Shown piece by piece: positions 35,624 to 43,944 of a stretch of DNA of 64,000 nt. Origin of the DNA: Neotamlana sedimentorum (GTDB lineage Bacteria; Bacteroidota; Bacteroidia; Flavobacteriales; Flavobacteriaceae); assembly GCF_000943565.1 (NCBI RefSeq), contig NZ_JTDW01000005.1, positions 310,001 to 374,000 of the forward strand, given 5' to 3'. The notes beneath the pieces are model-generated. The model was not told the DNA's origin and made no database searches. It worked only from the letters and a program-made list of their open reading frames with translations. A program made the position numbers and the translations under genes. Position 1 is the stretch's first letter, and each line of letters opens with the position of its first letter.

Positions 35624-36331
35624 ATGAAAAACTTAATTATTGCTAGCACCTCAACCATTCATGGCAGTGGTTATTTAGAATATATTTTACCAACTCTAGC
35701 TACACATTTTAAAAACGCAAATACTATTTTATTTGTGCCATATGCGCGACCAAGCGGCATTTCGCACGAACAATACACCGAAATTGTCCAAAAAGCCTTT
35801 AAAAAAATAAACAAAAAAGTAGTTGGAATTCACACCTTTAAAAACCCAATTGAAGCCGTAACAAAAGCTGAAGCCATATTTGTTGGTGGCGGCAACACCT
35901 TTGTTTTAACCAACCAATTGTATATAAACCAATTAATAACCCCAATGCAAAATGCTATTACAAACGGCACGCCATATTTAGGCACCAGTGCAGGCAGTAA
36001 TATTTGTGGACTCACCATTAAAACCACAAACGATATGCCTATAGTTTACCCTCCAAATTTTAACGCACTGGCTTTAGTTCCCTTCAATATTAATCCGCAT
36101 TATCTCGACCCAGATAAAAACAGTAAACACATGGGAGAAACTCGCGAAACGCGCATTAACGAATTTCATTATTATAACACACCACCAGTAATTGGGCTGC
36201 GTGAAGGTAGTTGGCTAGAAGTAACAGGAAAAACCATAATATTAAAAGGAAGTCTTTCGGCAAGAATTTTTGAATATAAAAAAGTTGCTTACGAAGTTAC
36301 ACCCGAAACCAATTTAAGCGACTTAAAATAA
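35624..36331 (+). CDS. pepE: Peptidase E (alpha-aspartyl dipeptidase), family S51
   Basis: A 235-aa cytosolic serine peptidase that hydrolyses Asp-X dipeptides. The nucleophile lies in YLGTSAGSNI; the His of the triad is in INPHYLDPD, and FVGGGNTFVL is conserved. Length matches the bacterial family. Divergent from the carboxypeptidase-regulatory pair and followed by a repeat element and tRNA-Gly. Confidence 0.94.
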   Translation: MKNLIIASTSTIHGSGYLEYILPTLATHFKNANTILFVPYARPSGISHEQYTEIVQKAFKKINKKVVGIHTFKNPIEAVTKAEAIFVGGGNTFVLTNQLYINQLITPMQNAITNGTPYLGTSAGSNICGLTIKTTNDMPIVYPPNFNALALVPFNINPHYLDPDKNSKHMGETRETRINEFHYYNTPPVIGLREGSWLEVTGKTIILKGSLSARIFEYKKVAYEVTPETNLSDLK

Positions 36332-36333
36332 TT

Positions 36334-36440
36334 TGGGCGTGCCCCCCGAAGCTTCGGGGTCGGGCTATACGTTACAAGTCCGCGCTCGTACCTCGCTGTG
36401 GGCTTTCCACTGCTATCCCTCACGCAGTATTCACGTTTTG
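36334..36440. repeat. GC-rich interspersed repeat, copy A
   Basis: About 107 bases right after the pepE stop, markedly richer in GC than the surroundings. It starts GGGCGTGCC, includes the perfect 16-bp palindrome CCCCGAAGCTTCGGGG (36344-36359), then TCGGGCTATACGTTA, and ends CACTGCTATCCCTCACGCA. The same skeleton (GGCGT, TCGGGC, GCTnTACGTTA, CCACTnCnATCCCTnACGCA) recurs at 61427-61505. Known as a common interspersed family in flavobacterial genomes from general familiarity; mobility unproven. Confidence 0.7.
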
Positions 36441-36562
36441 TAAAATACAGGCTAAAAAAATTAATATTCTTTGCGCTCAGGATAAACTTCTCACCCTAAA
36501 ACCCTAGCTACTTGAAACTATAAGGCATAAAAAAACTCCATTGTTTCCAACAGAGTTTCTTG

Positions 36563-36635
36563 AGCGGGAGACCGGGTTCGAACCGGCGACATTCAGCTTG
36601 GAAGGCTGACGCTCTACCAACTGAGCTACTCCCGC
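36563..36635 (-). tRNA. tRNA-Gly (anticodon TCC)
   Basis: A 73-nt cloverleaf on the minus strand: acceptor stem GCGGGAG/CTCCCGC, D-arm AGCTCAGTTGGTAGAGC, anticodon stem TCAGC/GCTGA with loop CTTCCAA giving anticodon TCC, and T-arm GCCGGTTCGAACCCGGT. The CCA end is not encoded, as is common in this phylum. Confidence 0.97.
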
Positions 36636-36685
36636 CTTAATAAGTGGCTGCAAATATAAAAACTCCTAGTAGTTCTGCAAAATTT

Positions 36686-37111
36686 TTACAACTTTTTTAA
36701 AAAATGATACCCTAATATTTTAAAGCCTTCATTATAATAAAACTTATGCGATGCGTAATTGGTTGAGTATGTGTTTAATTCAACGGTTTCGCAGCCTTTG
36801 CTTTTAACATAATTATAAATCCAATTAAAAAATTGTTTTCCTAAACCTTGGCTACGGTAAGCTTCATCAATAAAAACATGATCTACCTCCACGCTTTTTC
36901 CTGCATAATGGCGTGTACAAAACCACAAACCACAAATGCCAATTAATTTATCGGCATCAAAAATAACTGCACACTCGTAATTTTGCCCCACCATATTTAA
37001 AACACGATCTTTTAAAACATGGGCTGGTATTTTATAATTATTCAGTTTTTCTACCAGTGGTACAATGTCTTCAATTCGAGATGTATTTAAAATTTTAAAT
37101 TCAATCGCCAT
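36686..37111 (-). CDS. GNAT-family N-acetyltransferase
   Basis: A 141-aa acetyl-CoA-dependent acyltransferase. The acetyl-CoA loop is VDHVFIDEAYRSQGLGKQFFNWIYN (RSQGLGK as the Q/RxxGxG/A signature), followed by CETVELNTYSTNYASHKFYYNEGFKILGYHF. Substrate not predictable. Divergently arranged with another GNAT gene, 74 bases apart. Confidence 0.88.
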   Translation of the reverse strand: MAIEFKILNTSRIEDIVPLVEKLNNYKIPAHVLKDRVLNMVGQNYECAVIFDADKLIGICGLWFCTRHYAGKSVEVDHVFIDEAYRSQGLGKQFFNWIYNYVKSKGCETVELNTYSTNYASHKFYYNEGFKILGYHFLKKL

Positions 37112-37151
37112 ATTTTTTTTGGCCTTAAGGTAATAATTACTTAAAATATTT

Positions 37152-37159
37152 TAAGTTTG
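37152..37159 (+). promoter_or_regulatory. Bacteroidetes -7 promoter element (TAAGTTTG)
   Basis: Exact TAnnTTTG match inside the upstream open frame of the GNAT gene; it restricts translation start to positions after about 37165. Confidence 0.5.
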
Positions 37160-37185
37160 AATTATTAATTTTTAAACGCTTTAAA

Positions 37186-37638
37186 ATAAAAACTTCAAAT
37201 TATACTTTAAAATTAATTTCTCCAGAAGAAAGTTATAAGGTTAGGCACCCCGTTTTAAGACCAGGACGACCTTTTGAAACATGTATTTTTGATGGCGACA
37301 CTTTAGAAAGCACATTTCATTTTGGTGTTTTTCTAAACAACGAACTTTTAGGCATTTGCTCATTCTTCAAAAATAATCATAAAAACCTCGATTATAATAC
37401 GCAATATCAATTACGTGGTATGGCTATTTTAAACTACCAACAAGGTAAAGGATTGGGCAAACTTGTTTTAAATTTCGCCGAAAACCATATTAAATCTTTA
37501 GGCATAAAAATCGTTTGGTGTAATGCTCGCGAAGTAGCGACCAAATTCTATGTAAAAAACGACTATTCTATTTTTGGAGAACCTTTTAATATAGAAGGCA
37601 TTGGCACGCATTATGCCATGTTCAAGGTTTTAAATTAG
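37186..37638 (+). CDS. GNAT-family N-acetyltransferase with no ATG/GTG/TTG start
   Basis: The frame is open from 37129 to 37638 and encodes a full GNAT domain: LISPEESYKVRHPVLRPGRP at the start, FGVFLNNELLGICSF, QLRGMAILNYQQGKGLGKLV (acetyl-CoA loop) and CNAREVATKFYVKNDYSIFG. An ATG at 37420 would remove the first half of the fold, so it cannot be the true start. No ATG, GTG or TTG exists upstream in frame. I place the start at ATA 37186 (150 aa), with ATT 37168 or 37216 as alternatives; a -7 element lies at 37152-37159. Confidence 0.7.
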   Translation: MKTSNYTLKLISPEESYKVRHPVLRPGRPFETCIFDGDTLESTFHFGVFLNNELLGICSFFKNNHKNLDYNTQYQLRGMAILNYQQGKGLGKLVLNFAENHIKSLGIKIVWCNAREVATKFYVKNDYSIFGEPFNIEGIGTHYAMFKVLN

Positions 37639-37715
37639 TGACTTAATCAAAAAACTAGAGTCTAATATTGTGTAAGCCAAAATTATGTATTTTTAAATCA
37701 ACTATTATACCTAAA

Positions 37716-38483
37716 ATGAGAGGAAGAAATTTAAAAGTAAGGTTACTAATAGGTGTTGCCATTGCCCTATTTTTTGTTTTTAAACGCTGTAGCCAACAAG
37801 AAGTAAATCCGTATACGGGAAGAACTCAAACCATATCAATGAATCCGAACGAGGAAATTGCCATTGGTTTACAAAGCGCACCGCAAATGGCGCAGCAACA
37901 CGGTGGTTTACACGAGAATGCACAATACCAAGCTTTAGTTGACAATGTTGGAAACAAATTAGTAAACAGCAGTATTGCTAGCGAAACACCATACCAATAC
38001 GAATTTCATTTACTTAGCGATCCCAACACTATAAATGCATTTGCCTTACCTGGCGGACAAATTTTTATTACCTACGCATTATTTGCAAAACTTGAAAACG
38101 AAGACCAACTTGCAGGAGTTTTAGGCCATGAAATTGGACACGTTTTAGGTCGACATAGCGCTGAGCGTATTGCAGAAAGCGAATATTGGCAAGGCTTAAC
38201 AACAGCAGGATCGGTTGGTGCAGATATGGGTGGCGTTATAAGCGGTATAGGACAAAACACCTTATTAACCAACGGGCGCGACGACGAACTAGAAAGCGAC
38301 GATTTGGGTGTAAAATTTATGATACGCGCAGGCTACAATCCAGAAGAAATGATTGGCGTTATGCAAATATTAAAAGCGGCCGCCGGACCTAATCGGGTAC
38401 CAGAGTTTCAAAGTACACATCCCGATCCCGATAATCGTATTGAAAAAATACAAGAATCTATTCAAAAATATAAAAGTCTATAA
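37716..38483 (+). CDS. M48-family zinc metalloprotease (Oma1/BepA-like), lipoprotein-like
   Basis: A 255-aa protease. ATG 37716 is chosen since it begins a membrane/lipoprotein-like leader (VRLLIGVAIALFFVFKRCSQ). Active site HEIGHVLGRHSAERI (HExxH) with downstream zinc-ligand motif ELESDDLGVKFM; FALPGGQIFIT is typical of the M48B/C outer-membrane quality-control proteases. Ends at a bidirectional terminator. Probably degrades misfolded envelope proteins. Confidence 0.9.
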   Translation: MRGRNLKVRLLIGVAIALFFVFKRCSQQEVNPYTGRTQTISMNPNEEIAIGLQSAPQMAQQHGGLHENAQYQALVDNVGNKLVNSSIASETPYQYEFHLLSDPNTINAFALPGGQIFITYALFAKLENEDQLAGVLGHEIGHVLGRHSAERIAESEYWQGLTTAGSVGADMGGVISGIGQNTLLTNGRDDELESDDLGVKFMIRAGYNPEEMIGVMQILKAAAGPNRVPEFQSTHPDPDNRIEKIQESIQKYKSL

Positions 38484-38487
38484 AAAT

Positions 38488-38517
38488 AAAAGCCTTGTAA
38501 AAACAAGGCTTTTTTTA
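38488..38517. terminator. Bidirectional terminator
   Basis: AGCCTTGT (38491-38498) pairs with ACAAGGCT (38503-38510), A-run on one side and a seven-T run on the other, between the convergent M48 and ankyrin genes. Confidence 0.9.
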
Positions 38518-38554
38518 TGAGTGACTAGCTCAAATAATTATAAAATGAATACAA

Positions 38555-38953
38555 TTATTTTTTCTTTTTCGATAATGCCTCTTTTATAATTACAGCAGTG
38601 TCTTTTGCGCCATGTAATTTGGCATACTGTAAAGCTGTCATTTTTTTACCAGAACACTTCGATTTTAAATCGGCGCCATGCGTTATTAACAACTTTAAAA
38701 TATCAGTACGATTAAACTTCGCAGCATACATTGCGGGTGTCATTCCGTTAGATCTTTGATTAACATCTGCACCACGTGCTATTAACTTTTGTACCGTTTC
38801 TAAATCGCCATGTGCGATAGAAACACAAAACGAGTTCACTTTAAAAAAATACTCGTAGTTAACTACGTTAAAATCGTTTGAAATTGAGTTTGCATTAACA
38901 CTGGTTACACCTAAACTTAATGCGATTGCGGAAATAATGATTGTTTTTTTCAT
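38555..38953 (-). CDS. Exported ankyrin-repeat protein
   Basis: A 132-aa protein with signal peptide (IIISAIALSLGVTSVNA) and two to three ankyrin repeats: SIAHGDLETVQKLIARGADVNQ, GMTPAMYAAKFNRTDILKLLITHGADLKS, KMTALQYAKLHGAKDTAVIIKEA. A protein-interaction module for the periplasm; partner unknown. Monocistronic. Confidence 0.88.
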   Translation of the reverse strand: MKKTIIISAIALSLGVTSVNANSISNDFNVVNYEYFFKVNSFCVSIAHGDLETVQKLIARGADVNQRSNGMTPAMYAAKFNRTDILKLLITHGADLKSKCSGKKMTALQYAKLHGAKDTAVIIKEALSKKKK

Positions 38954-39153
38954 GATGAAAGATTTAATGATTTATGATTGTTTTTTGATTTACTTAATAG
39001 ACGCCTCTTTTATTTTATTGTTACATAAAACTTATTAAAAATCCATATTTTAACATTTATTTCACACATTTACAAGCAGTTACACTAACACCAAAACACC
39101 CCCAAACCTTAGTATTTATAAGACTTTTATAAGTGTTTTTTACGAAACTTAGT

Positions 39154-39161
39154 TATATTTG
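39154..39161 (+). promoter_or_regulatory. Bacteroidetes -7 promoter element (TATATTTG) of gpmI
   Basis: Exact TAnnTTTG match ending 23 bases before the gpmI ATG. Confidence 0.65.
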
Positions 39162-39184
39162 TTTTAAATTAAATTTTATTAAAA

Positions 39185-40702
39185 ATGAACAAGAAAGTTA
39201 TCTTAATGATACTTGATGGCTGGGGAAATTCTCCAGATCCAAAAGTTTCTGCTATAGACCATGCCAACACACCATTTATAGACTCGCTTTATAATAATTA
39301 CCCATACGCGACACTTCGCACCGATGGTTTACACGTAGGTTTACCTGAAGGCCAAATGGGAAACAGTGAAGTTGGACACATGAATTTAGGAGCAGGACGA
39401 ATTGTATATCAAGATTTAGTAAAAGTTAACTTAGCCGTTAAAAATAAAACACTTAACAACGAACAGGTTTTGGTTGATGCCTTTAATTATTCTAAAGCTA
39501 ATAATAAAGATGTGCACTTTTTAGGATTGTTAAGCGACGGTGGTGTGCACTCACACATAAATCATTTATTTGGTTTATTAGATGCTGCAGACGATTTTGG
39601 TTTAGAAAACACATATGTTCATGCCTTTACAGATGGTCGCGATGTTGATCCAAAATCCGGGTACGGTTTTTTAACCGAACTAGAAGAATATTTAGAAAAA
39701 GGTAAAGCGAGAATAGCTTCTGTAACTGGTCGCTATTATGCCATGGATCGTGATAAGCGTTGGGAACGTGTTAAGTTAGCTTACGACGCCGTTGTAAAGG
39801 GTATTGGTGAAAAATCTTCAAACGTGACCAATTCGATTCAAAAACAATACGATGATGATGTAACGGATGAATTTATAAAACCTATAATTATGGTTGATGA
39901 TAATAATGAGCCTGTTGCCAAAATAAAAGATGGCGATGTGGTTATATTCTTCAACTTTAGAACCGATCGTGGTCGTGAATTAACTGAAGCCTTATCCCAA
40001 ACAGATTTTCATGAACAAAACATGCATAAACTCGATTTACATTATGTAACACTCACAAATTACGATGATACATATAAAAATGTAAATGTAATTTTCAATA
40101 AAGAAAATTTAAAAGAGACTTTAGGTGAAGTACTTTCTAAAAACGGAAAGAAACAAATTCGTATTGCTGAAACCGAAAAATATCCTCACGTAACCTTTTT
40201 CTTTTCTGGAGGTCAAGAAGCAGAATTTGAAGGTGAATCCCGAATTTTACGCAACTCGCCAAAGGTAGCAACTTACGATTTAAAACCTGAAATGAGTGCT
40301 TTTGAATTAAAAGATGCCTTAATACCAGAATTACAAAAAGGCGAAACCGACTTTGTTTGTTTAAACTTTGCAAATGGCGATATGGTAGGCCATACAGGAG
40401 TTATGGAAGCTGCCATAAAAGCTTGTGAAGCTGTAGATGAATGTGTAAAAGAAGTTATTACAACCGCTTTAGAAAACGATTACACTACTATTGTAATTGC
40501 AGACCACGGTAACTGTGAAACCATGATAAACCCAGATGGATCACCCAATACTGCACATACAACAAATCCAGTTCCAATTATTTTAGTAGATAAAGACATT
40601 AAAGAAATAAAAGATGGTATTTTAGGTGATGTAGCTCCAACTATTTTAAAGTTAATAGGTGTACCACAACCAGAGGCCATGACACAGCACCCGCTTGTAT
40701 AA
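39185..40702 (+). CDS. gpmI: 2,3-Bisphosphoglycerate-independent phosphoglycerate mutase
   Basis: A 505-aa alkaline-phosphatase-superfamily enzyme interconverting 3- and 2-phosphoglycerate in glycolysis with two Mn ions. MILDGWGNSP, PEGQMGNSEVGHMNLGAGR (phospho-Ser site), TDGRDVDPKSG, FFNFRTDRGRELT, NGDMVGHTG and IADHGNCE are all intact. Length is normal. The next gene starts 37 bases later and is likely co-transcribed. Confidence 0.97.
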   Translation: MNKKVILMILDGWGNSPDPKVSAIDHANTPFIDSLYNNYPYATLRTDGLHVGLPEGQMGNSEVGHMNLGAGRIVYQDLVKVNLAVKNKTLNNEQVLVDAFNYSKANNKDVHFLGLLSDGGVHSHINHLFGLLDAADDFGLENTYVHAFTDGRDVDPKSGYGFLTELEEYLEKGKARIASVTGRYYAMDRDKRWERVKLAYDAVVKGIGEKSSNVTNSIQKQYDDDVTDEFIKPIIMVDDNNEPVAKIKDGDVVIFFNFRTDRGRELTEALSQTDFHEQNMHKLDLHYVTLTNYDDTYKNVNVIFNKENLKETLGEVLSKNGKKQIRIAETEKYPHVTFFFSGGQEAEFEGESRILRNSPKVATYDLKPEMSAFELKDALIPELQKGETDFVCLNFANGDMVGHTGVMEAAIKACEAVDECVKEVITTALENDYTTIVIADHGNCETMINPDGSPNTAHTTNPVPIILVDKDIKEIKDGILGDVAPTILKLIGVPQPEAMTQHPLV

Positions 40703-40739
40703 TTACCATTACAGTAAACCATAACCTAAGTCTATTACA

Positions 40740-41144
40740 ATGAATTTGAATAAACAATTAATTATAGCTGTCGATTTTGACGGTACCATTGTAGAAGATG
40801 CCTTTCCAAAAATTGGGAAACCTAAAATTTTTGCATTTGAAACCTTAAAAAAGCTTCAAAGTAAAGGACATCGTCTTATTTTATGGACTTACAGACATGG
40901 TGAACGACTTAATGAAGCTGTAAAGTTTTGTGAAGATCATGGTATTTTCTTCTATGCCATTAACAATAGTTTTCCTGAAGAAAAATTTAGCAATGATGCT
41001 AGTAGAAAAATAAACGCCGATGTTTTTATTGATGATAGAAACATTGGCGGTTTTATAGGTTGGGGTAAAATTTATCAAATTATTACTAACGAAACACCCA
41101 ATATTCCTGAAAAGAAAAAAGGCTTTTTAGGTTTATTTAAATAG
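40740..41144 (+). CDS. HAD-like hydrolase (BT0820-type)
   Basis: A 134-aa HAD-fold protein. Motif I is VDFDGTIVED; motif II-like LILWTYRHGERL (Thr); the acidic motif IV reads DVFIDDRNIGGF. It is shorter than typical HAD phosphatases and lacks a cap domain, matching the small BT0820 family of Bacteroides. Substrate unknown. Follows gpmI. Confidence 0.85.
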   Translation: MNLNKQLIIAVDFDGTIVEDAFPKIGKPKIFAFETLKKLQSKGHRLILWTYRHGERLNEAVKFCEDHGIFFYAINNSFPEEKFSNDASRKINADVFIDDRNIGGFIGWGKIYQIITNETPNIPEKKKGFLGLFK

Positions 41145-41163
41145 CCTAATCGTTACAATATTG

Positions 41164-41171
41164 TATCTTTG
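41164..41171 (+). promoter_or_regulatory. Bacteroidetes -7 promoter element (TATCTTTG) of map
   Basis: Exact TAnnTTTG match ending 18 bases before the map ATG at 41190; an in-frame TTG at 41169 falls within it and is excluded as a start. Confidence 0.7.
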
Positions 41172-41189
41172 CCTTTTATTTTTAAAACC

Positions 41190-42008
41190 ATGATAGTAGT
41201 AAAAACAAAAGAAGAGATTGAATTAATGAGAGAAAGCGCCCTAATAGTTTCTAAAACTTTAGGCGTTTTGGCAAAAGAAATAAAACCTGGGGTTACTACC
41301 CTACAATTAGATAAAATTGCAGAAGAGCATATACGCGATCATGGTGCTATTCCTGGTTTTTTAGGACTCTACGATTTTCCAAACACTTTATGCATGAGCC
41401 CTAACCAACAAGTGGTTCATGGCATACCTAACGATAAGCCTTTAGAAGAAGGTGATATTATATCTATAGATTGCGGTGCATTAAAAAATGAATTTTACGG
41501 TGACCACGCTTATACATTTGCTGTAGGTGAAATTGATGCCGAAACCAAAAAACTTTTACAAGTAACCAAAGAGTCTCTTTATGTTGGTATTCGCGAATTT
41601 AAAGTAAATAACCGTGTAGGGGATGTTGGGTTTGCTATTCAGAAATATTGTGAAGATCATGGCTATGGTGTAGTTCGTGAGCTTGTGGGTCACGGTTTAG
41701 GCAAGAAAATGCATGAAGATCCTGAAATGCCGAATTACGGTAAACGTGGCAGAGGCAAAAAATTTGTTGAGGGTATGGTAGTTGCAATAGAACCTATGAT
41801 TAATTTAGGAACGCATCGCATAAAACAACACAGTGATGGTTGGACTATTACAACCAGAGACAATAAACCAAGCGCACATTTTGAGCACGATGTTGCCTTA
41901 GTTGATGGTAAACCGGAGTTACTTTCGACTTTCGCATACATTTATGACGCATTAGGAATAAAAAATGACGAAGAAAACGAGTTTAGACAAGAAGCCTTAG
42001 TTTTATAA
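41190..42008 (+). CDS. map: Methionine aminopeptidase, type I
   Basis: A 272-aa metalloenzyme removing initiator Met. Metal ligands are in ISIDCGALKNEFYGDHAYTF (two Asp), ELVGHGLGKKMHEDP (His), AIEPMI (Glu) and HFEHDVAL (Glu). The substrate-binding His is in QVVHGIPND. No N-terminal zinc finger. Followed two bases later by the DUF3050 gene. Confidence 0.96.
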   Translation: MIVVKTKEEIELMRESALIVSKTLGVLAKEIKPGVTTLQLDKIAEEHIRDHGAIPGFLGLYDFPNTLCMSPNQQVVHGIPNDKPLEEGDIISIDCGALKNEFYGDHAYTFAVGEIDAETKKLLQVTKESLYVGIREFKVNNRVGDVGFAIQKYCEDHGYGVVRELVGHGLGKKMHEDPEMPNYGKRGRGKKFVEGMVVAIEPMINLGTHRIKQHSDGWTITTRDNKPSAHFEHDVALVDGKPELLSTFAYIYDALGIKNDEENEFRQEALVL

Positions 42009-42009
42009 A

Positions 42010-42792
42010 ATGAATTACATTCAAGATATACAAAAAGAACTAGAACCTTTATTATCAAAATTAAACAATCATAAACTTTATAAAAATTTACAAACCATTG
42101 ATGATGTTAAAATCTTCATGGAACACCATGTTTTTGCGGTTTGGGATTTTATGTCTTTATTAAAAGCCCTGCAAAACAAATTAACATGCACAACATTGCC
42201 ATGGACACCTGTTAAAACGCCATCAACAGCACGGTTTATAAACGAAATTGTTTTGGGCGAAGAAACCGATGTAAACGAGCTTGGTGAACCTAAAAGCCAT
42301 TACGAAATGTACTTGGATGCCATGACTCAAATTGGAGCAAATACAAATCAAATTGAAGCTTTTGTAAAAAATATTCACAATGGTATAACTATAAAAGAAG
42401 CGTCAAAACAAACTAAAGTTAACTTAGAAATTATAAAGTTCGTTGAATTTACATTTAATGTTATTGCTTCAGAAAAAGCACACCTAATTGCTTCTGCTTT
42501 TACTTTTGGGCGGGAAGATTTAATTCCTGATATGTTTTTTCAAATTATAAACAAATCAAAAACTAAAGACAAATCCTATAGCAAATTAACCTATTACTTA
42601 GAACGACATATTGAATTAGATGGTGATGAACACGGGCCTTTATCATTAAAAATGATAGAAGAACTTTGTGGAAATGACCAAACAAAATGGGATGAAGCTA
42701 AAGAAATAGCTCTTGAAGCCATTAAGCACCGTATTGCCCTTTGGGATAATATTGCCAACTTAATAGAGGCTAATAAATCTATTTTAGTATAA
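42010..42792 (+). CDS. DUF3050 protein, predicted heme-oxygenase-like fold
   Basis: A 260-aa soluble all-helical protein. FMEHHVFAVWDFMSLLKALQ, PWTPVKTPSTARFINEIVLGEE and ERHIELDGDEHGPLS carry conserved His/Glu residues characteristic of DUF3050, which is thought to adopt a heme-oxygenase-like or di-iron oxidase helical fold. Activity unknown. Lies in a tight run with map, a methyltransferase and a DUF423 gene. Confidence 0.85.
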   Translation: MNYIQDIQKELEPLLSKLNNHKLYKNLQTIDDVKIFMEHHVFAVWDFMSLLKALQNKLTCTTLPWTPVKTPSTARFINEIVLGEETDVNELGEPKSHYEMYLDAMTQIGANTNQIEAFVKNIHNGITIKEASKQTKVNLEIIKFVEFTFNVIASEKAHLIASAFTFGREDLIPDMFFQIINKSKTKDKSYSKLTYYLERHIELDGDEHGPLSLKMIEELCGNDQTKWDEAKEIALEAIKHRIALWDNIANLIEANKSILV

Positions 42793-42802
42793 TAATTTAC
42801 CT

Positions 42803-43573
42803 TTGAAATCTCTTTTTAAGCTCATATTAAACCTAATTCCAAGGCCTTTATTAATTAGGTTAAGCTATTTAGCAAAACCTTTTTTAGCTTTATTATTAAA
42901 AGGAGATAGATATACCGATCCTATTGATGGTAAAAGTTTCAAAGCATTTTTATCTTACGGTTATGTAAAACAGCGCGAAAATATTTTATCGCCCTCTACC
43001 CTATCTTTAGAAAGACATAGATTGTTATGGTTGTTTTTAAAAAATGAAACCTCGTTTTTTTCTAATAAATTTAAAGTCCTTCATTTTGCACCAGAACAAT
43101 GCTTTTTAAAACGTTTTAAAGCTTTAAAAAATATAGATTACACCACAACAGATTTACTTTCACCTATAGCCGATGTAAAAGCAGACATTTGCGATTTACC
43201 TTTTAAAGATAATAGTTACGATATTATTTTCTGTAATCATGTTTTAGAACATATTCCAGACGATACAAAGGCCATGCAAGAACTTTATCGCGTCATGAAA
43301 ACCGGTGGTTGGGGCATTTTTCAAATACCGCAAGATTTAAACCGAGACGTTACTTTTGAAGATGATACTATAACCGATAAAGCCGAACGTGCTAAAATAT
43401 TTGGACAATACGACCATGTTAGGGTTTATGGTAAAGATTACTTTGACAAACTTAGAAGTATTGGTTTTACAGTTGAAGAAGTAGATTATACAGCTAAACT
43501 AACTGAAGAAAACATAGATAAATATCGTTTAGCAAAAGGCGAAATAATTCCTTTGGTTAGAAAAACTAATTAA
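42803..43573 (+). CDS. Class I SAM-dependent methyltransferase
   Basis: A 256-aa protein with Methyltransf_11-type core: VLHFAPEQCFLKRFKAL, YTTTDLLSPIADVKADICDLPF, DIIFCNHVLEHIPDDTKAM and MKTGGWGIFQIP. TTG start at 42803, ten bases after the DUF3050 stop. An N-terminal amphipathic/hydrophobic segment (LILNLIPRPLLIRLSYLA) may contact the membrane. Substrate unknown. Confidence 0.85.
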   Translation: MKSLFKLILNLIPRPLLIRLSYLAKPFLALLLKGDRYTDPIDGKSFKAFLSYGYVKQRENILSPSTLSLERHRLLWLFLKNETSFFSNKFKVLHFAPEQCFLKRFKALKNIDYTTTDLLSPIADVKADICDLPFKDNSYDIIFCNHVLEHIPDDTKAMQELYRVMKTGGWGIFQIPQDLNRDVTFEDDTITDKAERAKIFGQYDHVRVYGKDYFDKLRSIGFTVEEVDYTAKLTEENIDKYRLAKGEIIPLVRKTN

Positions 43574-43574
43574 A

Positions 43575-43943
43575 ATGACGCAACAAACATTTATAATAAC
43601 TGGTGCCTTTTTGGGTATGTTAGCCATAATTTTAGGAGCCTTTGGCGCCCATGCATTAAAAAAGTTACTATCTGTAGAACAATTAAAAAGTTTTGAAACC
43701 GGTGTAAAATATCAAATGTATCATGCTATAGTTTTACTTCTTTTAGGATTTAACTATACATTTTCTACTTCTACAATGTATTGGTGTTTTACCATTGGAA
43801 TACTTTTATTTTCATTTAGTATTTACGGCTTAGTAATAAGTGACGCAAAAGGAAAGAAACTAAAAGTGTTAGGACCTATTACTCCAATTGGCGGTTTACT
43901 TTTTGTAATTGGTTGGGCAAACATAATAATTAATGCCCTTTAA
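43575..43943 (+). CDS. DUF423 (YgdD/TMEM256-like) membrane protein
   Basis: A 122-aa protein with four hydrophobic helices. IITGAFLGMLAIILGAFGAHALKK and YHAIVLLLLG are the family hallmarks, and the C-terminal GPITPIGGLLFVIGWANIII matches too. Inner-membrane protein of unknown function. Starts 1 base after the methyltransferase stop; convergent with apbE. Confidence 0.9.
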   Translation: MTQQTFIITGAFLGMLAIILGAFGAHALKKLLSVEQLKSFETGVKYQMYHAIVLLLLGFNYTFSTSTMYWCFTIGILLFSFSIYGLVISDAKGKKLKVLGPITPIGGLLFVIGWANIIINAL

Positions 43944-43944
43944 C

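Noticed and set aside
37420-37638. 72-aa protein starting at the internal ATG 37420
   Set aside because: It would contain only the second half of a GNAT fold, while the upstream in-frame sequence completes the domain.
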